Made by a program: the position numbers and the translations under genes. A DNA stretch of 33,855 bases from contig QHVC01000002.1 in assembly GCA_003222205.1 (NCBI GenBank), positions 1 through 33,855 of the forward strand, written 5' to 3'. Origin of the DNA: Gemmatimonadota bacterium. Its GTDB lineage: Bacteria; Gemmatimonadota; Gemmatimonadetes; Gemmatimonadales; GWC2-71-9. The notes beneath the pieces were generated by a model. That model worked only from the letters and a program-made list of their open reading frames with translations. It ran no database searches and was not told the origin of the DNA. Below are positions 8,828 through 18,184 of the stretch, piece after piece. Position 1 is the first letter of the stretch; every line of letters begins with the position of its first letter.

Positions 8828-10689
8828 TTCGCGTGCTCCCGGATCGCGGCGCCGAGCTCGGCGACGTGGAACGGCTTCCCCGCGATCTTGTTGAACCCTT
8901 TGGCGTCCACGAGGTACGCGGCGCGCAGCAGCTGTACCAGCTGGCCGTTGTTGAGCTCGGGCACCAGCACGCGCTCGAAGCGGCGCAACAGCTCCCCCAG
9001 GTTGCTGGGGAACGGGCTCAAGTACCGGACGTGGATGTGCGAGACCGCGAGCCCATCGCCCCGCGCGCGGCGCACCGCTTCGTGAATCGCGCCGAACGTC
9101 GAGCCCCAGCCCACCACCGCCAGCGCGCCGCGCTCCTCGCCCAGCGCCACGTCCTGCGGCGGGATGTCGCGCGCGATGCCCGCGATCTTCGCCGCCCGGG
9201 TCTGCGTCATGCGGTGGTGGTTCCCCGGGTCGTAGGAAATGTGCCCGGTGTCGAAATCCTTCTCGATGCCGCCGATGCGGTGCTCCAGCCCGGGCGTGCC
9301 GGGGAGCGCCCACGGCCGGGCCAGCGTTTCGGCGTCGCGCAGGAACGGGTGGAAGTCCGTGGGGTCGGTGCGGAAGCGCACGGGGAATCTGGTCAGCTCC
9401 CGCTCTTCGGGGATCCGCCACGGCTCGGCGGCGTGCGCCAGGTACGTGTCGCTCAACACGATGACCGGTGTCATGTACTTCGTGGCCAGGCGGACGGCCT
9501 CCACGCCCATCGGAAAGCAGTCGCCGGCCGTGCGCGGGGCGATCACCGCCAGCGGCGAGTCGGCGTTGCGCCCCAGCACCGCCTGGAACAGGTCCGACTG
9601 CTCGGTCTTGGTCGGCATGCCCGTGGAAGGGCCGGCGCGCTGGCTGTCGACGAGGACGATCGGCAGCTCGGTGGCGATGGCGAGGCCGAGCATCTCGGTC
9701 TTGAGGGCAATGCCGGGGCCTGAGCTCGACGTCACGCCGAGCGCGCCCGCGTAGGCCGCGCCGATCGCCGCGCCGATCGCCGCGATTTCGTCCTCGGCCT
9801 GGAAGGTGAGCACGCCGAACGCCTTGAGATTCGCGAGCGTGTGGAGCAGGGCCGACGCCGGCGTGATCGGATAGCCGGAGAAGATCATCCGGGAGAGCCC
9901 CGCGGCGCGCATCCCGGCGATCAAGCCCCAGGCCAACGCCTCCGTGCCGCTCACGGTGCGGTAGACGCCCGGCGAGAAGCGCGCGGGAGCGACGGTGTAG
10001 CCGACCACGTGCTCGGCCATCTCCGCCGTTTCCCCGAAGGCGTGCCCCGCGTTGAGCGCCGCGACGTTCGCGGCGGCCACGTCGGGCCGCTTGACGAACT
10101 TCTTCTGCAGCCAGCCCAGCGTGGCTTCGCGCTCGCGGCCGTACATCCACAGCATCAGCCCCAGCGCCCACATGTTGCGACAGCGGTGGGCCTCTTTGGT
10201 GCCGAGGCCGAACTCCTTGACGGCGTCGGTCGTGAGCTTGGTGATGTCGAACGGAAGGAGACGGTACTTCGCCAGCGAGCCGTCCTGTAACGGATTGGTC
10301 GGGAATCCCGCTTTGGCGAGGTTGCGCTCGGTGAACGCGCCCGTGTCCACGACGATGGTGCCGCTGGGCTTCAAGTCCCTGAGCTCCACCTTGAGCGCCG
10401 CGGGGTTCATCGCTACCAGCACGTCCACCGCGTCCCCCGCGGTCAGGACGTCCGCCGTGCCGAAACGGATCTGGAACGCCGAGACGCCGAAGGTGGTGCC
10501 GGCGGGCGCGCGGATCTCGGCGGGGAAATCCGGGAAGGTCGCGAGATCGTTCCCGGCGAGGGCGGTCTCCACCGTGAATTGGGAACCCGTCACCTGCATC
10601 CCGTCCCCTGAGTCGCCGGCAAACCGGATCACGACCGATTCGACGGCCTCGCGGGGGTGGCTGGGACGGGGCGGGGTGGAGGTGGCCAT
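8824..10689 (-). CDS. korA: 2-oxoacid:acceptor oxidoreductase subunit alpha (fused gamma-alpha)
   Basis: Gamma-like IRFAGDSGDGMQVTGSQF; alpha-like ALAWGLIAGMRAAGLSRMIFSGYPITPASALLHTLA; VTSSSGPGIALKTEMLGLA; 4-bp ATGA overlap with the beta subunit. Confidence 0.95.
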   Translation of the reverse strand: MATSTPPRPSHPREAVESVVIRFAGDSGDGMQVTGSQFTVETALAGNDLATFPDFPAEIRAPAGTTFGVSAFQIRFGTADVLTAGDAVDVLVAMNPAALKVELRDLKPSGTIVVDTGAFTERNLAKAGFPTNPLQDGSLAKYRLLPFDITKLTTDAVKEFGLGTKEAHRCRNMWALGLMLWMYGREREATLGWLQKKFVKRPDVAAANVAALNAGHAFGETAEMAEHVVGYTVAPARFSPGVYRTVSGTEALAWGLIAGMRAAGLSRMIFSGYPITPASALLHTLANLKAFGVLTFQAEDEIAAIGAAIGAAYAGALGVTSSSGPGIALKTEMLGLAIATELPIVLVDSQRAGPSTGMPTKTEQSDLFQAVLGRNADSPLAVIAPRTAGDCFPMGVEAVRLATKYMTPVIVLSDTYLAHAAEPWRIPEERELTRFPVRFRTDPTDFHPFLRDAETLARPWALPGTPGLEHRIGGIEKDFDTGHISYDPGNHHRMTQTRAAKIAGIARDIPPQDVALGEERGALAVVGWGSTFGAIHEAVRRARGDGLAVSHIHVRYLSPFPSNLGELLRRFERVLVPELNNGQLVQLLRAAYLVDAKGFNKIAGKPFHVAELGAAIREHAK

Positions 10690-10724
10690 GATCCGTAAAC
10701 TAGCCTCGTTGCAACTCAAGGACA

Positions 10725-10759
10725 GGTGTCGGGTTCCGGGTGCCGGGGGATTGGGGTAT
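10725..10759. repeat. Heptad tandem repeat with canonical G-quadruplex motif in a divergent promoter region
   Basis: GGTGTCG GGTTCCG GGTGCCG GGGGATT GGGGTAT; G4 motif GGG-TTCC-GGG-TGCC-GGGGG-ATT-GGGG at 10731..10756. Confidence 0.75.
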
Positions 10760-10783
10760 TAAGATACGGCCCCCGCGCCCCCC

Positions 10784-12064
10784 ATGACCGCTCCCCGCTG
10801 CGCCCTTCTCGTCGCGCTCGTCACCGCCGCCGCTTGCGCGCCACGGGCGACGCCGGGACGCGCCGCTCCGGTGCCCCCACCGCTGTCGATTGCACCGCCC
10901 AGCGCCTGCGATGTGCCGGGCGATGCGGGCGCCGCTCCCGACACGCTCAGCGTAGCCGTTCCCGGCGCCGTGGATCCAGCGCACGCGCCGGTCCCCGTCA
11001 CCGGCGGCGAGCGCGTGCTGTTCCGCCAGCTGTACGAAACGCTGCTGCGCCTCGATTGCGAGGGACGTCTCCACCCCGCGCTCGCCGCCGCCTGGAGCAC
11101 GCCCGACGGCGGCTGGACGTGGACGCTCACCATCGCCGACAGCACGCGGTTCTGGGACGGCGTGCCGGTCGGCGCGCGCGACGTGATCGCGGCGTGGGGT
11201 ACGGCCATCTCCGCTGTCGCCGAGTCCACCGCGGCGATCGGTGAACACATGTTGATGTTGCGCTTGCGACGGCCCGCGCCGGAAGGGCCGCTCGCGCTCG
11301 CCGATCCCGCGCTGGCCGTTGCCAAGCGGGTGCCCGGCATCGCGTGGCCGATCGGCACGGGAGCGTATTGGGTGAGCGGTGCGACCGCCGACCTCACCGC
11401 TGCGCCGGTCGGCGGCGCGCGCCGGCCGGTGCTGCGGTGGCGGCCTGCCGGTGGAGATCAGCGGGACCTCCTCGACGCCGGCGTCGATCTCCTCGTGACT
11501 GACGACCCCGGCGCGGTGGCGTACGCCGCGACGCGCGCCGATTTCAGCTCGGTGCCGCTCCCCTGGGACCGGACCTACGTGCTGCTCGCCCCGGTACCGG
11601 TGCGGGCCCCGGCCCCGATCCTGGAGGACCTGGCCCGGCATGTGGTGCGCGTCGAGGCGCGGCCCGCGTCGCCGCCGTTCTGGTGGCAGGACTCGACCTG
11701 CGGGGCCGGCCCGCCGCCGGGAACCGCCTCGATCGTCCGATCGGGATCGGCGATCGTCTTCGTCCAGGGCGACGCCGTCGCCCGCGACCTCGCCGACCGC
11801 CTCGTGGCGCTGTCCCTCGACGCGCAGCCCCGCCGCGCGGTGGGCGTCCTCCCGGAGGCCCTGGGCGGCCGCCTCGCGGCCCGAGGCGACGATTGGTTCG
11901 TCGTCTCTGTGCCTCGTACGGCGCTCGACGCTTGCGCGGCGTGGTCGCCCGGCCTCTGGGGGGGCGGGATCACCCCGCTGCTGGACGTGCGGCGCCGGAT
12001 GTTGGTGCGCCGTGGCGGCGCGCGGCTGAGCATCGACTGGGACGCCGTCCCGCGCATCCGGTGA
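10784..12064 (+). CDS. Lipoprotein related to family 5 extracellular solute-binding proteins
   Basis: Lipobox-like VTAAACAP; LFRQLYETLLRLDCEGRLHPALAAAWSTPDGGWTWTLTIADSTRFWDGVPVGARDVIAAW matches the SBP_bac_5 N-terminal pattern. Short for the family (426 aa). Confidence 0.78.
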   Translation: MTAPRCALLVALVTAAACAPRATPGRAAPVPPPLSIAPPSACDVPGDAGAAPDTLSVAVPGAVDPAHAPVPVTGGERVLFRQLYETLLRLDCEGRLHPALAAAWSTPDGGWTWTLTIADSTRFWDGVPVGARDVIAAWGTAISAVAESTAAIGEHMLMLRLRRPAPEGPLALADPALAVAKRVPGIAWPIGTGAYWVSGATADLTAAPVGGARRPVLRWRPAGGDQRDLLDAGVDLLVTDDPGAVAYAATRADFSSVPLPWDRTYVLLAPVPVRAPAPILEDLARHVVRVEARPASPPFWWQDSTCGAGPPPGTASIVRSGSAIVFVQGDAVARDLADRLVALSLDAQPRRAVGVLPEALGGRLAARGDDWFVVSVPRTALDACAAWSPGLWGGGITPLLDVRRRMLVRRGGARLSIDWDAVPRIR

Positions 12065-12071
12065 GCCGCTC

Positions 12072-13744
12072 ATGACGTTCCGCACCCGCGTCCTACTCGC
12101 GTTCGCCCCGGTGGTGCTCGTGCCGTTGCTGGTGTTCGGCATCGGCGTGCGCCGCGCCGTGCGCGACCGCCTCGCGGCGCAGTACCGCCGGCGGGTGGAC
12201 GCCTTGGTGGCGGTGATCGAGGAGGACCTCGCCCAGCGCAGCCGCTCCATCGGCGACCGCCTCGGCTCGCTTACGGGGGCGGCGCTCGAGGACAACCACC
12301 TCCGCGCGGCCGCGGTGCAGGCGGTCGATCGCCAGTACCTGCTCGACTACGCCGGGGCGGCGATGCGGCTCGCGGGGCTCGACATGCTGCAGATCCAGGA
12401 CGCCAACGGCCGCATCGTCAGCTCCGGCCACTTCCGCCAGGAGTTCGACCGTCTCGAGCCCGCCCTGCCGCGGCTGCTCGCGACCGCGCCCGGTGGCGTC
12501 GCGCTGGTACGGGCCCGCACGCCGGAGGGAGCGTTCCTCGTGCTGGCGCGCGTGGACTCGCTGCGGCTCGGCGGCGGCCGCTTCACCGTCGTGGGCGGCC
12601 TGGCGGTGGATTCCGCCGCACTGGCGCGGCTGGCGCGGGACACCACGTTGCGCGTCGACTTGGAGTACCCCGGCGGCGTGCTCGCGTCGCGCGCCTCCGA
12701 TACCACCGCGGCGGACGAGATCGTGGGCGAGGTGCCGCTGGCATTCGTGGACGGCGACTCGGCGCGGCTCGCCCCCGCGCGCATCGTGGTGACGGCGCCG
12801 CTCACCGCCCTCGCCGACGTGCGTCGCAGCATGGACTTGGGGTTTCTGGTCGCCGTGCTGGCGACGGTTGCCGCGGCGATGCTCTTGGGCGGCTGGCTCG
12901 CCTCGCGGGTCACGCGCCCGCTCGCGGACCTTGCGGAGACCGCCAGACGTGTGGATCTGGAGCGGCTCGACGTCGCGTTCGGCAGCGAGCGGCCGGACGA
13001 GATCGGCGCGCTGGCGCGGCTCCTCGGCGAGATGACCGAGCGGCTGCGGGCGGGGGCGGCGCGGCTCCGCGACACCGAGCGCCGCGCCGCGATGGGCGAC
13101 CTCGCCCGGCAGGTAAACCACGACGTCAGGAACGGGCTCGCCCCGCTTCGCAACGTGCTGCGGCATCTGGCCCGGGTCGCCCGCGAGGAGCCGGACCAGC
13201 TGCCGCACGTGTTCGCCGAACGGCAGACGACGCTCGAGTCGAGCCTCGCCTATCTCGAGACGCTCGCCACGAATTACGCTCGTCTGTATCCTGAAACCCG
13301 GGCCACTCCGTGTGACGTGAACGAGGTCGTCCGGGAGACGTTGCGCCTCGTCGCGCCGCCCGACGGCGTCCGCGTCGAGACGGCGCTCGCCGATTCCCTG
13401 CCGCGAGTCCGCGCCGATGCGTTCGTGCTGCGCCGCATCCTCGAGAATCTGGTGCGCAACGCGGTCGAGGCGATCGACGGCGCGGCGGGCGCCGTGACCG
13501 TCACCACCGAGCAGCGGGGGGGGGCCGGTGGCAACGTGCGCGTCACCGTCGCCGACAACGGCAAGGGCATGACGCGTCCCGAGCTGGAGCGCGCCTTCGA
13601 CGACTTCTACACCACCAAGCCCGGCGGCACCGGGCTCGGCCTATCGATCGTGCGGCGGCTGGTGCTGGACCTGAACGGCAGCGTGAAGGTCGAAACGCAG
13701 CCGGGCCAGGGGACCAAATTCTTCGTTGAATTGCCGGGGGAGCC

Positions 13745-13748
<4 letters not shown>
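12072..13748 (+). CDS. Membrane sensor histidine kinase with HAMP domain (NtrB-like)
   Basis: Two TM segments; HAMP (GGWLASRVTRPLADLAETARRVDLERLDV); H-box QVNHDVRNGLAPLRN; N-box LVRNAVEAI; DNGKGM; GGTGLGLSIVRRLV. Confidence 0.95.
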
Positions 13749-15106
<1,358 letters not shown>

Positions 15107-15111
15107 ACTCG

Positions 15112-15171
15112 TTGTACCAATCCAGTTGACACATTCCAATGCGCCCCCTATGTTCACTCGAACTGGTACAA
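15112..15171 (+). promoter_or_regulatory. Sigma70-type promoter bracketed by inverted operator-like half sites, upstream of the Clp_N-GntR gene
   Basis: TTGACA (15126..15131)-N17-TATGTT (15149..15154); TTGTACCA (15112..15119) and TGGTACAA (15164..15171) are perfect reverse complements about 52 bp apart centre to centre. Confidence 0.75.
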
Positions 15172-15204
15172 GATCCTGTTCGATCTGCTAGGGGGAGGTC
15201 CCTC

Positions 15205-16089
15205 ATGCCCGGCTTCAGTTTCACCGACCGTGTTCGCTGGGTGCTACAAGCCGCGCGGGAGGAGGCCGCCCGCCTTCGCAACGGTTTTGTGGGCACCGAG
15301 CACCTCCTGCTCGCTCTAGTCAGAGACAAGAAGGGAGGGGTGGCGGCGCGTGTGCTGCTGAGCTTTCAAGCTGACCTCCAGGGAATCCGGCGCGCTATCG
15401 AGTCAAGGATCAAGCAGGGGGAGTCAGCGATCGCGGAGCGCCAAGATCTTCCTTACACGTCGCGGGCCAAGAAGGTGCTCGAGCTCGCGATGAACGAAGC
15501 GAATGAGCTGAACCACCGATACGTGGGCACAGAGCACCTGCTCCTCGGCCTGTTGCGAGAGGACAAGGGAATCGCCGCTCAAGTGCTCACGGAGGCAGGT
15601 GTCACGATAGAGCGCGCCCGCGCCGAGACGCTGCGAATCCTGGGCGATCATGCTTCGGCTGCCGAGCGCCCGATGTCAGGCTTCGCAGTGCGCATCGACG
15701 ATTCCGCCGACCGCTCCATCCATGAGCAGATCGTGGCACAGGTTCAGGAAGCGGTAGCCACGGGCACGCTCCGCCCGGGTGACCGGCTCCCGCCCGTGCG
15801 GCACCTGGCCGATCAGCTCGACATTGCGCCCGGCACGGTCGCGCGCGCGTACAGCGAGCTCGAGCGGCGGGGGATCGTCGTGACCGATGGCGCCCGTGGC
15901 ACGCGCGTCGCTGATCGTCCGCGAACGCCTGTCGCGGCGAGGAACCGTCCCGAAAACCTGGTGGGATTGTTGCGACCGGTCGTGGTGGCGGCCTTCCATC
16001 TCGGCGCGACCGCCGAGGAACTGAAGTGTGCGTTGGAAGAGGCCATGCGTGGGATATTCGGGGACTCGTCGGAACCAAGCGCGGCGTAG
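15205..16089 (+). CDS. Fusion protein: double Clp N-terminal (ClpC-type) domain plus GntR-family (YtrA-like) winged-helix regulator
   Basis: Two Clp_N repeats with NGFVGTEHLLLALVR and HRYVGTEHLLLGLLRED, followed by SIHEQIVAQVQEAVATGTLRPGDRLPPVRHLADQLDIAPGTVARAYSELERRGIVVTDGARGTRV (GntR HTH) and a short YtrA-like C-terminal helix. RBS gggggagg. No AAA+ domain. Confidence 0.92.
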   Translation: MPGFSFTDRVRWVLQAAREEAARLRNGFVGTEHLLLALVRDKKGGVAARVLLSFQADLQGIRRAIESRIKQGESAIAERQDLPYTSRAKKVLELAMNEANELNHRYVGTEHLLLGLLREDKGIAAQVLTEAGVTIERARAETLRILGDHASAAERPMSGFAVRIDDSADRSIHEQIVAQVQEAVATGTLRPGDRLPPVRHLADQLDIAPGTVARAYSELERRGIVVTDGARGTRVADRPRTPVAARNRPENLVGLLRPVVVAAFHLGATAEELKCALEEAMRGIFGDSSEPSAA

Positions 16090-16160
16090 CGCCGAGCCGC
16101 CGATACTTTAGTGCGCCTTTAGGCGACGGTGTACACCGCGACACAACCTCGTTCCGTGAT

Positions 16161-16180
16161 TCGTGTTCACCCGAACACGA
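16161..16180. repeat. Hairpin downstream of the Clp_N-GntR gene and upstream of the TPR gene
   Basis: TCGTGTTC-accc-GAACACGA, perfect 8-bp stem. No T tract, so not called a terminator. Confidence 0.5.
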
Positions 16181-16226
16181 GCTCACTCCCGCCGAATCGC
16201 ATCTCCCACTGGCTGCTGTAGTTCCC

Positions 16227-16251
16227 CGACACCCGACACCTGGCACCTGAC
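16227..16251. repeat. Heptad tandem repeat (reverse orientation)
   Basis: CGACACC CGACACC TGGCACC TGAC; reverse complement is GGTGCCA GGTGTCG GGTGTCG. Confidence 0.75.
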
Positions 16252-16291
16252 GTGCTTCTCCTCCGGGCGACCCCAACACGCCGGAGGAGTT

Positions 16292-17236
16292 ATGCGTTAC
16301 CAGTTCACCCTCACCGAGCCCCGCCGCCACCTTGAATGGCTGGGGCTCATTCCGCTGGCCGCTGTGATCGTCGCGATGGTCCTCGCGGCGGCGTGCGGCG
16401 AGAAGACCCCGCCGCGCGCCGACGCGAGCGAGGGCACCGTCGGGCCGACGGCCATCGTCACGACGCCCACCACGGGCTCGCCCATCGTCGGCCCGGTGAC
16501 GTTCGAGCGCGCCGAGTCGGTCTATCACGAGCGTCGCTTCGACGAGGCGACGACCCTGTTCAAGGCCTACACGGAGTCGAGCCCAAAGAATCCGTGGGGG
16601 TTCTACATGGTCGGGATGTCGTCGTGGAAGTCGGGCGACCGGACGGGCGCCGAGGCGGCGTTCGGCCGGGCGCTGCAGCTCGACTCCACGCACGTCAAGG
16701 CGCACCTCAATCTGGGCCGCGTGCTGATCGAGGACGGGCGGCCGTCGGAAGCGGTGCCGCACATCGAGCGGGCCATCGCGCTCGACTCCGTCTCCAGCGA
16801 AGGCTACCGGCTACTCGGCCGCGCCTATGACGCGCTCGGCAAGACCGACAGCGCGGTGTCGGCCTACCAGAAGGCGCTGGTCCGCGATGACGGCGATTTC
16901 TGGGCGATGAACAACCTGGCGATGGTCTTCATCCGCCAGGGGAAGTTCGAGGACGCGCTGGGCCCGCTGGCCCGCGCCACCCAGCTCGCGCCTGAGGTGG
17001 CCACGTTCCAGAACAACCTCGGCATCGCCCTCGAGGGGGCGGGCCATCTCACGGCCGCCGCGCAGGCGTACCAGGCGGCGATCGTGGCCGACAGCACCTA
17101 CGGCAAGGCGGCGACGAGCCTCGCCCGGGTGCGGCAGCTGAAGGAGGACCCGAACATCCCACCGGTGGACCTGACGTCGCTGGTGGGGAAGTTTGTGCTG
17201 CTCATTGAGCAGTGGAAGACGGAAGCTGGCTGCTGA
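16292..17236 (+). CDS. TPR-repeat lipoprotein/membrane-anchored protein
   Basis: N-terminal hydrophobic segment AAVIVAMVLAAACGEK (lipobox-like); multiple TPRs (NPWGFYMVGMSSWKSGDRTGAEAAFGRALQLDSTHVKAHLNLGRVLIEDGRPSEAVPHIERAIALD). RBS ggagga. Confidence 0.9.
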   Translation: MRYQFTLTEPRRHLEWLGLIPLAAVIVAMVLAAACGEKTPPRADASEGTVGPTAIVTTPTTGSPIVGPVTFERAESVYHERRFDEATTLFKAYTESSPKNPWGFYMVGMSSWKSGDRTGAEAAFGRALQLDSTHVKAHLNLGRVLIEDGRPSEAVPHIERAIALDSVSSEGYRLLGRAYDALGKTDSAVSAYQKALVRDDGDFWAMNNLAMVFIRQGKFEDALGPLARATQLAPEVATFQNNLGIALEGAGHLTAAAQAYQAAIVADSTYGKAATSLARVRQLKEDPNIPPVDLTSLVGKFVLLIEQWKTEAGC

Positions 17237-18179
17237 AGATCTTCTCCCCGTCGAAGCGGCCGTTCTCGATGAAGATCTCCGAGATGGCGCGCCCGGACGA
17301 GATGCTCCCGGCCATGTGGATCCCGGAGACGTTGGTCTCCAGCGTCTCCGGATCCAGCCGTGCGCGAAGCGTATCGGGCTCGAGCGCGATGCCGAGCCGG
17401 CGGAACAGCTCGAAGTCGGGGTGATAGCCCGTCAGGGCGTACACCCGGTCGGCGGGCAGCTCTTCGCTGCGGCGCCCGGCGCGGATCGTGACCGCCCGCT
17501 CGTCGATGCGCTCCACGGTTGCGCCGAAGCGCGCCGCGATCTCTCCGGCCTTGATGCGGTTCTCGATGTCCGGCTTGACCCAATACTTGATCGATGGGGG
17601 AAGCGCCTTGCCTCGGTATACGAGCGTGACGCGGGCCCCCGCGCGGAACAGCTCCAGCGCCGCCTCCACCGCCGAGTTGCGCCCGCCGACGACGACGACG
17701 TCGAGGCCGTAGCCCCCGTGGGGCTCGTCGAAATAGTGGCTGACGTGCGGCAGGTCTTCACCCGGGACCCCGAGGAGGTTGGGGTGGTCGAAGTAGCCGG
17801 TGGCGAGCACGAGTCGCCGAGTGACGATGCGCTCCTCGCCGGTGCGACCGGCCAAGAGGCACTCGAGGGCGCCGTTGCGCCGCTCCGCCGCGACGAGACG
17901 CGTGTGGGCCCGGAATCGCACACCCTCCACGCGGGCGACCCCGCGGTAGTACTTGAGGCCTTCCTCGCGGGTGGGCTTCTGGCCCGCGCAGACCAGCGGG
18001 TGCCCGCCGATTTCCATCCGCTCCGGCGTCGTGAAGAACGTCATCCCGATCGGATAGCGCGTGATCGAGTTGACGAGCACCCCGCCGTCCAGGAGCAGGG
18101 CATCCAAGCCGCGGCGCTTGGCGGACACGGCGCACGCGAGACCGATCGGCCCCGCGCCCGCGATCACGGCGTCTTCCAT
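17202..18179 (-). CDS. ypdA: YpdA/Bdr-family FAD/NAD(P)-dependent oxidoreductase (putative bacillithiol disulfide reductase)
   Basis: DAVIAGAGPIGLACAVSAKRRGLDALLLDGGVLVNSITRYPIGMTFFTTPERMEIGGHP; VVVVGGRNSAVEAALELFRAGARVTLVYRG; HMAGSISSGRAISEIFIENGRFDGEKI. Confidence 0.88.
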   Translation of the reverse strand: MEDAVIAGAGPIGLACAVSAKRRGLDALLLDGGVLVNSITRYPIGMTFFTTPERMEIGGHPLVCAGQKPTREEGLKYYRGVARVEGVRFRAHTRLVAAERRNGALECLLAGRTGEERIVTRRLVLATGYFDHPNLLGVPGEDLPHVSHYFDEPHGGYGLDVVVVGGRNSAVEAALELFRAGARVTLVYRGKALPPSIKYWVKPDIENRIKAGEIAARFGATVERIDERAVTIRAGRRSEELPADRVYALTGYHPDFELFRRLGIALEPDTLRARLDPETLETNVSGIHMAGSISSGRAISEIFIENGRFDGEKIFSSQLPSSTAQ

Positions 18180-18184
18180 GGGAG

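Noticed and set aside
6953-9085. 710-aa plus-strand ORF in the track
   Set aside because: Lies antisense to the class IV aminotransferase and OFOR subunits, which have clear family motifs. Arg/Gly/Val/His-rich low-complexity translation typical of antisense frames in high-GC DNA.
10700-12295. 531-aa minus-strand ORF
   Set aside because: Antisense to the SBP-like lipoprotein; Arg-rich low-complexity product.
16090-16291. Possible tRNA or small RNA in the largest gap
   Set aside because: No cloverleaf-compatible arrangement or T-arm consensus found; only short palindromes and heptads.
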